Made by a program: the position numbers and the translations under genes
Notes under the pieces: generated by a model
Told to the model about the DNA's origin: nothing
The model's database searches: none
What the model saw: the letters and a program-made list of their open reading frames with translations, nothing else
Origin: Homarus americanus
Lineage: Eukaryota > Arthropoda > Malacostraca > Decapoda > Nephropidae
Direction: 5' to 3'
DNA: 64,000 nt
NCBI RefSeq assembly: GCF_018991925.1
Contig: NW_024737042.1
Coordinates: forward strand, 16,778,102-16,842,101
Shown: piece after piece, positions 1-16,044 of the stretch
How positions within the stretch are numbered: position 1 is the stretch's first letter
How the letters are laid out: each line of letters starts with the position of its first letter

Positions 1-697
1 GTAATAATTAGGAAAGCATTACCGACCGGCATACCATGATAAGCGACATGACCGCGTTAATTCAAGAAACTACCCTCCAGCCAGCACCATGCACCTGATC
101 AAACACAGCTGTCCAGACCCACCCAGATTAGTGATAATTGGGAGACAACATCTACCGGCCTGACACCTCTAATATAAGGGACCTAAAGCCCCTTCCAGAG
201 GACAGACAGGGAGAGACAGAACTCAGAGGCAGATGGAGTCACACTCGTCACAAGTCGAGGTCGGGAGGGGGACTTCCCTTCCCAGCACCAAGTCCCCAAC
301 TGACAGTCCAGCGCCAGACGGGACCACTCGCCCTAGCAGTACCAGGCCCTGCAAACACAGTCCCCAGCCGCTGGGCCTCCCTCAGGGCACACGTGAGTCA
401 TTGTCAGAGCGATCCATAGGATGAGTTACTTATGGTGGGAAGTGTATCCATTTCATGTTTTTGTCCGGGAGTCAGTGTCTAGTAACGTCGATATAGTGAT
501 CTATTAATGTGTCCATGCCATTCATTTAACTAATAAATACTGTAGCTGTACTTAGAATTGTTGTTTAGAAGATTTCCCCTAATAACATATTGACGGTTAA
601 ATAACTATTCGGCCACGCTACTAACTATCTTCACTTTACAATCATCCTACTATAAATTCTACCAATATCTTTTATATGAGATCTCCCTCATCACATT
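1..697 (+). repeat. Dispersed repeat, LTR-like, copy 1 (window edge)
   Basis: The first ~700 bases match 31988-32611 in the same orientation. Both open with TAATAATTAGG(A)AAGCATTACCGACCGGC, share a block around 440-480 (TTACTTA.GGTGGGAAGTGTAT) and an AATAAA-containing segment near 530, and lose similarity after a shared CATTA. The AATAAA late in the unit and the length would suit a solo LTR, but no TG/CA ends or target duplication can be shown because this copy starts at the window edge. No coding potential is evident; the short open frames here look fortuitous. Confidence 0.6.
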
Positions 698-699
698 AG

Positions 700-1059
700 G
701 TAAGTTTAGATTAGGTTAGGATTAGGAAGGCTAATCTTCAGGGACCCTTTCATTCCTTTCCAAAGTAGAAGAAGGGAGGGGATGAGGGAGGCAGGGAGGG
801 AGGGGGTGATTATTATGACTGAAACAGAAGTATCTTAACCAATGACGCACAAAATGCTTTTTTATTACATTGTTGTACCACCAAGTTACTGAGAAACAGT
901 AGACTGTCAGTGATGTGGAGGCTGGCACTAGGGGAACTCCCACCTTTTACAAAACAAATTTCATTGGCCTTCAGGGGTAGATGTGGTTGATGACGTGATG
1001 GGGAGGAACAGTATCCTGATGATGTTGTGAAAATGGTGAAGGTAAGCATAAACACAACT
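700..1059. other. No gene recognised
   Basis: This stretch holds a short imperfect TTAGG-like run near 698-728 and a G-rich segment near 770-805. Nothing else is recognised; it leads directly into the minisatellite. Confidence 0.5.
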
Positions 1060-2160
1060 GTATTGATGTGTGAGGAACATTTCACCTGCCAGTGTGAGGA
1101 ACACTTCACCTGCCAGTGTGAGGAACACTTCACCTGCCATTGTGAGGAACACTTCGCCTGCCACTGTGAGGGACACTTCACCCGACAGTGTGAGGAACAC
1201 TTCGCCCGCCATTGTGAGGAACACTTCGCCTGCCACTGTGAGGGACACTTCACCCGACAGTGTGAGGAACACTTCGCCTGCCACTGTGAGGAAGACTTCA
1301 CCTGCCAGTGTGAGGAACATTTCACCTGCCAGTGTGAGGAACACTTCACCTGCCAGTGTGAGGAAACACTTCACCTGCCATTGTGAGTGAAACACTTCGC
1401 CTGCCACTGTGAGGACACTTCACCTGCCAGTGTGAGGAACACTTCGCCCGCCATTGTGAGGAACACTTCGCCTGCCACTGTGAGGGACACTTCACCCGAC
1501 AGTGTGAGGAACACTTCGCCTGCCACTGTGAGGAAGACTTCACTGCCAGTGTGAGGAACATTTCACCTGCCAGTGTGAGGAACACTTCACCTGCCAATGT
1601 GAGGAACATTTCACCTACCAATGTGAAAAACACTTCACCCGTCAGGGTGAAGCATATTTCATCCACAAGTGTGAGGAGCATTTCACCCGCCAGTATGGGG
1701 AACACTTCACCAGCAAGTGTGAGGAACACTTCCCCCGCCAGTGTGAGGAACACTTCACCCACAGTGTGAGGAACACTTCACCTGCCAGTGTGAGGAACAC
1801 TACCCGCAGTGTGAGGAACACTTCACCCGTCAGTGTGAAGAACACTTCACCCACAAGTGTTTGGAACACTTCACCATTAGCGTGAGGAACACTTCACCAC
1901 AAATGTGAGGAATACTTTATCATTTGTGTGAAGAACAGTTCACCACTAGTGTGAGGAGCACTTCACCACTAGTGTAAGGAACACTTCACCACTAGTGTGA
2001 GGAGCACTTCACCACTAGTGTGAGGAACACTTCACCACTAGTGTGACGAACACTTCACCACTACTGTGAAGAACACTTCATCACTAGAGTGACGAACACT
2101 TCACCACTAGTGTGAAGAACACTTCACCACTAGTGTTAGGAACACTTCGCCACTAGTGTG
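1060..2160. repeat. Minisatellite, 24-bp then 23-bp monomers (block 1)
   Basis: Tandem monomers of the form GTGAGGAACACTTCACCTGCCAGT (24 bp; stated here only as a repeat consensus) run from about 1060. They drift after about 1860 into a 23-bp form that ends CACCACTAGT. Because 24 is divisible by 3, all frames stay open for long stretches on both strands, giving several long but meaningless repetitive ORFs. A variant group with GGGACACTTCACCCGACAG recurs at about 1167, 1241 and 1484, showing segmental duplication inside the block. Confidence 0.95.
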
Positions 2161-2164
2161 AGGT

Positions 2165-2450
2165 GAAGATTCCAAGTGTTCCCTGAAGAATGCAGTGATG
2201 GGTAGGGAAACACCGGATAACACTGAAGTCCATTTATTTACTGATAGGAGAAAGACAAGTGGTGACTTGCGTGTGCCATGCACGGCCCACAGAGTCAGAC
2301 TGAGACTGCCTTGCCATATGGCAGCCTCGGGGCAATGTTGCCACATAACACGTGCAGTGTTGCCATGTAATTATATACATAGATGCTACTCGGCACAGTA
2401 GCTTATATACAAAGTTGCTACTCGGCACAGTAGCTTAGCTACATAACCTA
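2165..2450. other. Non-repeat interruption of the minisatellite
   Basis: About 285 bases unlike the minisatellite interrupt it. They contain an imperfect palindrome near 2330-2365 (GGCAATGTTGCC ... GTGCAGTGTTGCC) and a tandem duplication of TGCTACTCGGCACAGTAGCTTA at 2388-2435. This could be a small inserted element, but no target duplication was found. Confidence 0.45.
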
Positions 2451-3890
2451 CACGAGGAGCACTTCCCCATTAGTGTGAGGAACACTCCAACACTAGTGTG
2501 AGAAACATTTCACCACTATTGTGAGGAACACTTCACTACTAGTGTGAGAAACATTTCACCACTTGTGTGAGGAACACTTCACCACTAGTGTGAGGAACAC
2601 TCCACCACTAGTGTGAGAAACACTTCACCACTATTGTGAGGAACACTCCAACACTAGTGTGAGAAACATTTCACCACTATTGTGAGGAACACTTCACTAC
2701 TAGTGTGAGAAACATTTCACCACTTGTGTGAGGAACACTTCACCACTAGTGTGAGGAACACTCCACCACTAGTGTGAGAAACATTTCACCACTATTGTGA
2801 GGAACACTCCACCACTAGTGTGAGAAACATTTCACCACTATTGTGAGGAACACTTCACTACTAGTGTGAGAAACATTTCACCACTTGTGTGAGGAACACT
2901 TCACCACTAGTGTGAGGAACACTCCACCACTAGTGTGAAATATCCCACTATTGTGAGACACTCCAACACTAGTGTGAGATCACCACTATTGTGAGAACAC
3001 TTCACTACTAGTGAGAAACATTCACCCTTCTAGTGAGGACACTTCACACAGTGTGAGAACACCCACCACTAGTGTGAGAAACATTTCACCACTATTGTGA
3101 GGAACACTTCACTACTAGTGTGAGAAACATTTCACCACTTGTGTGAGGAACACTTCACCACTAGTGTGAGGAACACTCCACCACTAGTGTGAGAAACATT
3201 TCACCACTATTGTGAGGAACACTTCACCACTAGTGTGAGAAACATTTCACCACTATTGTGAGGAACACTCCAACACTAGTGTGAGAAACATTTCACCACT
3301 ATTGTGAGGAACACTTCACTACTAGTGTGAGAAACATTTCACCACTTGTGTGAGGAACACTTCACCACTAGTGTGGGGAACACTCCACCACTAGTGTGAG
3401 AAACATTTCACCACTATTGTGAGGAACACTTCACTACTAGTGTGAGAAACATTTCACCACTTGTGTGAAGAACACTTCACCACTAGTGTGAGGAACACTC
3501 CACCACTAGTGTGAGAAACATTTCACCACTATTGTGAGGAACACTTCACCACTAGTGTGAGAAACATTTCACCACTTGTGTGAGGAACACTTCACCACTT
3601 GTGTGAGGAACACTTCACCACTAGTGTGAGGAACACTCTACCACTAGTGTGAGAAACATTTCACCACTATTGTGAAGAACACTTCACCACTAGTGTGAGA
3701 AACATTTCACCACTTGTGTGAGGAACACTTCACCACTAGTGTGAGGAACACTCTACCACTATTGTGAGAAACATTTCACCATTATTGTGAGGAACACTCC
3801 ATCACTAGTGTGAGAAATAATTCACCACTGTTGTGAGGAGCACTTCACCACTAGTGTGAAAAACATTTCACCACAAGTGTTAGGAACGCT
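2451..3890. repeat. Minisatellite with 161-bp higher-order unit (block 2)
   Basis: The 23-bp monomers (core CACTTCACCACTAGTGTGAGG) alternate variants CCAACACTAGT, CCACTATTGT, CTACTAGTGT and CCACTTGTGT in a fixed order. The order recurs about every 161 bp, for example GAACACTCCAACACTAGTG at about 2480 and 2641, which is seven monomers. A patch at 2935-3060 has many small deletions. The block ends at the 5' end of the LINE. Confidence 0.9.
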
Positions 3891-3894
3891 TCAC

Positions 3895-6235
3895 CCGGGG
3901 TAATAATATACTCGATTTAGTTCTGTCGAACAGAGAAAACCCCATTAGCAATGTCGAGGTAGGGAACGAACTTGCAAACAGAGATCACAAGAAATTAGAT
4001 TCCACTTAGATTTTCAGGTCAGACGTTAGGAAAATTCCATTAACGTCCCAGATTTCAGAAGGGCAAACTTTGATAGTTTAAAGAGGCAGCTGAGAGAGGG
4101 GGGTGTCGCGCTTGGGCGTGAACCTGACAGATGACTCCGACCTGATAACGAGATCTGAGATTGCTGAGTTCCACGACAATTTAAATAACGAGTTACTTAA
4201 TGCACAAAGGCAGAACATACCATACAAAAAACTCAGATCAGACAACAATGACCCTAAATGGATAAATAATAATTTAAAGAACATTATTGGCCAAAGGAAG
4301 GCTATAGGTAGAAGGATAAATCGTGGTGAAATTTACCTCCGGGAGTATTATAAGGTATTGGCCGGGAGGGTTAAGACCGAGATAAGAAAAGCAAAGAGAA
4401 ATAATGAACTGAAGATAGCAAGGGAGGTGAAAACAAACCCCAAAGGATTCTACCAAATGTATCAAACTAAAACACGAGATAAGATTGGACCAATACGTTT
4501 AGATACCGGCGAGCTAACTGATAACGACGGAGAAATGAGCAATAATCTGAATATATATTTTTCAACAGTTTTCACCACCGAAAATTTAAGCATGATACCC
4601 GAGAAACCGACTCTATTCAGAGATAGTGAAGAAAACAAATTAAGCGAGATAGTAGTGACTAGTAACGATGTTAATAAGCAAATAGACAAACTGAAGCCTA
4701 ATAAGTCACCTGGTCCCGATGAGATATTTGCCAGAGTATTAAAGGAATGTAAGGAAGAGCTTAGTATACCCTTAGCAAAGTTGTTTAACATGTCATTAAA
4801 AACAGGTGTAGTATCAGAATCCTGGAGGATAGCGAATGTAATACCGATTTTCAAGAAGGTGGATAGATCATTATCCTCTAAATACCCCCCAATCAATCTA
4901 ACATCAATAGTAGGCAAATTACTAGAATCAATAATTTCAAACTCTATTCGAAACCACCTGGAGAAGCACAAGTTGATCAATGATTCTCAGCATGGCTTCA
5001 CAAGCGGGCGTTCATGTCTAACTAATCTATTAACATTCTTTTCATCAGTTTTCGAATAGATGGACGAGGGGCACAATTATGATGTGGTATATCTCGACTT
5101 TAGCAAAGCCTTCAACAGAGTCCCCCACGAAAGACTAATTAGAAAGGCAGAAGCGCATGGCATCAAAGGTAATATCCTTAAATGGATTAGGGCGTGGTTA
5201 CAGGACAGGAAACAGCGAGTGAGCATAAATGGCACTAAATCGCCGTGGAGCAACGTCACTAGTGGAGTTTCCTAAGGCTCAGTACTTGGACCATTATTAT
5301 TTATAATATATATAAACGACATAGATATCGGCATCGACAGCAACATAAGTAAATTTGCTGATGACACTAAAATAGGACGTGTAATTAAATCTGACGAGGT
5401 CTCTGCAAAACTACAGGAAGATCTAAAAAAATTTTTCGAATGGTCGGAAAAATGGCAGATGAAATTCAATGTGAACAAATGTAAAGTACTCAGTATAGGA
5501 GATGTAAACAGGGAAACCAGTTACCAGATGAACAACGATGCCATTGTGGAATCCGAATGCGAGAGAGATTTAAGAGTAATGATAAGTAGGAATCTTAAGC
5601 CAAGAAAACAATGTGTTTTTGCTCGTAACAAGGCTAATAAAGTACTTGGGTTCATACAAAGGAGTGATAGTTACAAGACTAGCGAGGTCACCTTAAAATT
5701 ATATCTAGCGCTTGTGAGACCTCACCTGGATTATGCAGTTCAGTTCTGGTCACCGTATTACAGAATGGATATAGAATCCTTGGAAAGAATCCAGAGGAGA
5801 ATGACAAGACTAATCCCGGGCATCAGGAACCTTGAGTACAGAGACAGGTTAAAGCATCTTAATTTGCACTCCCTCCAGAGACGTAGAGCAAGGGGCGACA
5901 TGATAGAGGTGTATAAATGGAAGTCAGGGCTGAACAAAGGGGACATTACAAAGGTACTCAAACTCTCCAACCAGGAGCGAACTCGTAACAATGGTTTTAA
6001 ATTAGACAAATTTAGATTTCTGTGTGAAATTGGTAAACACTGGTTTGGAAACAGAGTAGTGGATGAATGGAACAAGTTACCAAATATCACCATTAACTCG
6101 AATACGCTGGATAGCTTCAAACATAGGTTGGATGCTTATATGAGCAATAGGGGTTGGGTATAAACGGGACTGCCCAGTATGGGTAAATAGGCCCGCTGCA
6201 GTTTCCTAACTTCTTATGTTCTTATGTTCTTATAC
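3895..6235 (+). mobile_element. CR1-like non-LTR retrotransposon (LINE), 5'-truncated, copy 1
   Basis: This LINE sits inside the minisatellite. It begins within the C-terminal end of an endonuclease domain (3902-4006: LDLVLSN, later NRDHKKL), then a linker, reverse transcriptase and post-RT region to a stop near 6161. The 3' untranslated part ends in a (TTCTTATG)n-type tail at about 6207-6234. RT landmarks are SPGPDEI (about 4705), HGFTSGRSCLTN (about 4990), YLDFSKAF..VPHERL (about 5090), GSVLGPLLF (about 5276) and FADDTK (about 5355). The CR1-type C-terminus has RRRARGDMIEVYK and HWFGNRVVDEWN. Only two in-frame stops (5057 and 5273) and a frameshift near 4115 break it, so it is young. Clade assignment to CR1/Jockey rests on motifs only. 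Confidence 0.9.
4103..6163 (+). pseudogene. LINE ORF2 reverse transcriptase, two in-frame stops
   Basis: One reading frame carries linker, reverse transcriptase and C-terminal domain from about 4103 to 6163. It is interrupted by TAG at 5057-5059 and TAA at 5273-5275, both in the same frame. The second stop falls in the GVPQGS region, where a glutamine codon (CAA) would become TAA by one C-to-T change. The catalytic FADD is intact here, unlike in the second copy at 54652-57120. The enzyme would copy LINE RNA into DNA at a nicked target. Upstream of about 4115 the same protein continues in another frame (RRANFDSLKRQL at about 4055-4090). As it stands it cannot make a full protein. Confidence 0.85.
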
Positions 6236-8580
6236 TTTATCATTTGTGTGAAGAACAGTTCACCACTAGTGTGAGGAGCACTTCATCACTAGTGTGAGGA
6301 ACACTTCACCACTAGTGTGAGGAACACTTCTCTACTAGTATGAGGAAAACTTCACCACTAATGTGAGGAACACTTCACCACTAGTGTGAGGAGCATTTCA
6401 CCACTAATGTGAGGAACACTTCACCACTAGTGTGAGGAACTCTTCACCACTAGTGTGAGGAACACTTCAGCACAAGTGTGAGGAACACTGAGGAACACTT
6501 TAACCACTAGTACGAAGAACACTTCACCACTAGTTTGAGGAACACTTCACCAAAGTGTGAGGAATACTTTATAATTTGTGTGAGAAATACCTCACCACAA
6601 GTGTGAGGAACAATTCACCACTAGTGTAAGGAACACTTCACCACTAGAGTGACGAACACTACAACACTAGTGTGAGGAAGCACTTCACCACAAGTGTGAG
6701 GAACACTTCACCAATAGTGTGAGGAACACTTCACCACTAGTGTGACGAACACTTCACCACTACTGTGAAGAACACTTCATCACTAGAGTGACGAACACTT
6801 CACCACTAGTGTGACGAACACTTCATGACTAGTGTGACGAAGACTACATCTCTAGTGTGAGGAGGACTTCACCACTATTGTGAGGAACACTTCACCACTA
6901 GTGTGAGAAACTTTTCACCACTAGTGTGAGGAACACTTCACCACTAGTGTGAGGAACACTCCACCACTAGTGTGAGAAACATTTCACCACTATTGTGAGG
7001 AACACTTCACCACTAGTGTGAGAAACAATTCACCACTAGTGTGAGAAACATTTCACCATTATTGTGAACAACACTTTACCACTAGTGTGAGAAACATTTC
7101 ACCACTAGTGTGAGGAACACTTCACCACTAGTGTGAGGAACACTTCACCACTAGTGTGAGAAACATTTCACCATTAGTGTGAGGAACACTTCACCACTAG
7201 TGTGAGGAACACTTCACCACTAGTGTGACCAACGCTTCACCAATAGTGTGAAGAACACTTCGCCACTAGTGTGAGGAATACTTCACCACTAGTGTGACCA
7301 ACGCTTCACCACTAGTGTGAAGAACACTTCACCAGTAGTGTGACGAACACTTCAACATTAGTGAGAAACATTTCACCACTAGTGTGAGGAACACTTCACC
7401 ACTAGTGTGAGGAACACTTCACCACTAGTGTGACGAACACTTCACCACAAGTGTGAGGAACACTTTTCCACTAGTGCAAGAAAAACTTCACCACTAGTGC
7501 GAAGAACACTTTACCATTACTGAGACGAACACTCTAGCACTAGTGTGAGGAACTTCATCATTAGTGTGGGGAACATTTCACCACTATTGTGAGCAACAAT
7601 TCACCTCTAGTGTGACGAACACTTCACCATTAGTGCGAAGAACACTTCACCACTAGTGTGACGAACACTTCACCACTAGTGTGACGAAGACTACATCTCT
7701 AGTGTGACGAGCACTTCACCACTAGTGTGAGGAACATTTCACCACTATTTTGAGCAACAATTCACCACTAGTGTGACCAACACTTCACCACTAGTGCGAA
7801 GAACACTTCACCACTAGTATGACGAACACTTCACCACTAGTGTGACGAAGACTACATCTCTAGTGTGAGGAGCACTTCACCACTAGTGTGAGGAACACTT
7901 TACCACTAGTGTGAGGAACACTTCACCACTAGTGTGAGGAACACTTCTCCACTAGTGTGATAAACACTTCACCACAATTGTGACGGTCACTTCACCACTA
8001 GTGTGAGGAACACTTCAGCACTAATGTGAGGAACACTTCACCACTAGTGTGAAAAACACTTTAGCACTAGTGTGAGGAAAACCTCACCACTAGTGTGAGG
8101 AACACTTCACCACTAGTGTGAGGAACTCTCCACCACTAGTGTGAGAAACATTTCACCACAATTGTGAGCAACAATTCACCACTTGTGTGACGAAAACTTC
8201 ACCACTAGTGCGACGAACATTCACCATTAGTGTGACGAATACTTCACCACTCGCGTGACGAACACTTCACCACTAGTGTGAAGAACACTTCACCTCTAGT
8301 GAGAAAAACACTTCACCATTAGTGCAAAGAACACTTCGCCACTAGTGTGATGAACACTTCACCACTAGTGCGAGGAACACTTCACCACTAGCGCGAGGAA
8401 CACGTCTCCCGTCAATGTGAGGAACAATTCACCACTAAAGTGAGGAACACCATTTATGCGAGGAATCTTCACCCGCCAGTGTGACGAACACTTCACCATT
8501 AATTAGAGGAACACTTTACCACTAGTGTGAGGATCTCTTCACCACTAGTGTGAGGAACACTTCTCCGCCAGCAGTTCATG
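6236..8580. repeat. Minisatellite, 23-bp monomers (block 3)
   Basis: The array resumes right after the LINE tail with ACTTTATCATTTGTGTGAAGAAC, the same variant seen at 1914 in block 1, so the two flanks share an older segmental duplication. Monomers are more diverged than in block 2 and no regular higher-order unit stands out, though GACTACATCTCTAGTGTGA variants recur near 6843, 7687 and 7848. The array decays at about 8570. Confidence 0.93.
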
Positions 8581-10240
8581 AATGCAGATGAAAAAGTTGA
8601 ACGTTTAAATGCGTGTTGTGTGTAAATATAGTATCCCTCTGGTCGTCACTGTCTGCAGCTGTATAATATTTGGTATTTTATCTGAGAGAAATTGTTTAAG
8701 CGATCACTTGTATTCTAATTATGCTCAACCTCTCCTTCAGCGTCTGTTAGGATATCTTTTTATTAGTAGATTTTAGTTCCCTTAAAGTCACAACGAGAGA
8801 GGAAGAAAGATTGGCAGTGTCGACCTGCCATACGAGTCATCCTCTGTTATAGTTCAGACTCAGGACAATATACTGTACATCTCTGTGTTGCTGATGTTTG
8901 TCAGAGGAAGATTGATAAACGTCACAGTCAGTGTATGTGAGATCAATAAGATGTAACAGTGTCTCCTTTCAGTGTTCCAGTCACCTGTTACTCTTTTAAT
9001 GCTATACTGCAAATTTCAAGTCATCGTATAACTTTAAATTATCCGACAGCTGATCTTGCAGTGGCGTTGGAGGAATTAAGTAATAATTTTGTTATTAATT
9101 TGAAGAACTTAGATATGATTATCGTCTCATCGCGTTTGTTGTTACTATATTTTGAAACGAAACACATATACACTAAAAAGATATCCGAAAAGAAAAATAC
9201 TCAATAAGCGATTCATTACAAAGCATTAACAGTTCCATTACCAGTAGAGAACGCGGGAAGAGATCTATTCACTGAGGCGTCCCTTAGCCAGACTCAGGAT
9301 ATATGAAACACGATAATCTGAATTAATAGGAGATGTGTGATAAAGGGCAAATACTATAGCAGACAGTTCCATACACTCCTAATCCGCTATATAAATGAAT
9401 TTTGAAATGTATAGGGTACGCAGATTGGGCCTTCCCAGATGCCCTCATAGCCGATGGAAAGCACTAACTATTAAAATATCTAGGAGAGAGAAATGCAACG
9501 AAATATTCTTGTGAATGTGCAAGACAGGACATTTTCTGGTACGGCAAGTATAATTTATGTTTTTATATATTTGTTTTTTCTGTACGGAATCGGGGAGGCG
9601 AAGTGCCCCAACACCCCACCCGACCCAAAGTGACAGTAATATTCCATCTGCTAGCGCACATGACCTACCTACAGTATATATATGGTTGTCAATATTCATA
9701 TGTAAGTATGGCAAATTTCAAGGAAGCAGTTTTGGCTCAATTTCTGAAGATGGTTACAGTAAGGCTTGAAGTAAAGGGACTGATTATAATCTTCGTGTTT
9801 ATTTCAAAATTAAGGTGCTTTTCCAGTTTAGGTCTTTATGCTGACTGCCGTCTGTAAGTGTGGGTGAGAGCAGGACTTCAGCAGGGTAATGGCCGCAGTA
9901 ACCTTAGTAATGTGGAACATCAGTCACATTGGCAAATTCTACTGTACACTTTTGATGTTGTGTCGGGGTTTTTCTTTATCATTTGCCAACCTTACTGTGA
10001 TTCTATTTCTATATCTCGCCCTATCATTGAAATAACACTTCTCTTCCCTTTAGACATCTCTGACTCTCATTGTTTCAGGGCTTCCTCCGCGCCTTTCACC
10101 TCAACTGGCTCGCGCTCCCCACCATTAAAGGGGAGGAGTCACGCCGCGTTCCGAGCAGCGAGGGCTGTTAATGCGGCTGGCCACATTTCATGACCAACAC
10201 GCTGCTTGTTTGTCATTTTTCTGTGATACATCCTCATATA
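8581..10240. other. No gene recognised
   Basis: About 1.7 kb of unique-looking, AT-rich sequence. Short open frames (for example 8959-9207 and 9858-10193) have no recognisable domain and no convincing splice context. A GC-richer patch lies at 10080-10190. No function is proposed. Confidence 0.5.
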
Positions 10241-14780
<4,540 letters not shown>

Positions 14781-14784
14781 ATGG

Positions 14785-15625
14785 TGCTTACATACAAATG
14801 CTACTCCAACACTCACATGGTACTCCAACAACATGGTACTCCAACACACACGGTAATCCAACGAGATGGTACTCCAACACACGGTACTCCAACACACATG
14901 ATACTCCAACAATATGGTACTCCAACACACACGGAACTCCAACAAGATGGTACTCCAACACACGGTACTCCAACACACATGGTACTCCAACAATATGGTA
15001 CTCCAACACACATGATACTCCAACATACGATATTCCAACACACGGTACTCCAACACATGTTACTCCAACACACACGATACTCCAAAATTTGCACGGTACT
15101 CCAACAATATGGTACTCCAAACACATGCTCAACACACATGGTCAAACACACACAACTCCAACAATATGGTACTCCAACACACACGGTACTCCAACAACAT
15201 GGCCTAACAATACGGTACTCCAACACACAATGGCACGGTGTCAAACACACACAGTACTCAACACACACGGTACTCCAACGAGATGGTACCCCAACACACG
15301 GTACTCCAGCACATGTTATCCAACACACACGATACTCCAAAACATGCACGGTACTCCAACACACACGGTACTCCAAAACACACACGGTATTACAAAACAC
15401 ACACGGTACTCCAACAATACGTTACTCCAACAATACGGTACTCCACCACACACGGTACTCCAACAAACACGGTACTCCGAAACACACACAGTACTCCCAA
15501 CACACACACGGTACTCCAACAATACGGTACTCCAACACACGGTACTCCAGCACATGCTACTCCAACACACACGGTAATCTAAGACACTATTTCTCCAACA
15601 CAAATGCCACTCCAACACTTTTGAG
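14785..15625. repeat. Minisatellite, ~16-17-bp monomer (GGTACTCCAACACACAC)
   Basis: Around fifty degenerate copies of GGTACTCCAACACACAC, with variants ACGGTACTCCAACAATAT and GTTACTCCAACACAC, sometimes shortened or with short interruptions. The repetitive open frames on both strands (His-Gly-Thr-Pro-Thr or Cys-Trp-Ser-Thr rich) come from the repeat and are not counted as genes. Confidence 0.95.
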
Positions 15626-15710
15626 TTCATCTTTATAAGTACGAGTATATCCTGCTTTTCGCTGTAGCTTTGTGCATGATGTTCATATTCAGGAAGACCC
15701 AAAAAAATCA

Positions 15711-15713
<3 letters not shown>

Positions 15714-15803
<90 letters not shown>
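15714..15803. repeat. (TA)n microsatellite, 90 bp
   Basis: An uninterrupted TA run about 90 bases downstream of the preceding minisatellite. Confidence 0.97.
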
Positions 15804-15805
<2 letters not shown>

Positions 15806-16044
15806 GTAATACTTTTTATCTTATCAATGTATTCTTAAAAACCCAGTTTTTCTAGATTGAATATAAAAAATATAGTGGTATTTACACCTTAACCTAGATC
15901 AATTGTTTGTTAATGGAGCTCAGAAATATAGTTTGTTCCTTACGTCATCACATATTGTTACAAGTGTGCAAATAAACTGAACAACTATACTACCTTGTCT
16001 ATTTAAACAACTGAAAGTCGCCCACGACCTCAGCTATTTTTGAA

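Noticed and set aside
138..424. Two overlapping ORFs at the window start
   Set aside because: They lie in the dispersed LTR-like repeat and are not preserved in its second copy at 31988-32611.
1060..1870. Long repetitive ORFs on both strands (for example 961-1407, 1027-1386, 1346-1762)
   Set aside because: They arise from a 24-bp repeat unit that keeps every frame open; codon content is simply the repeat.
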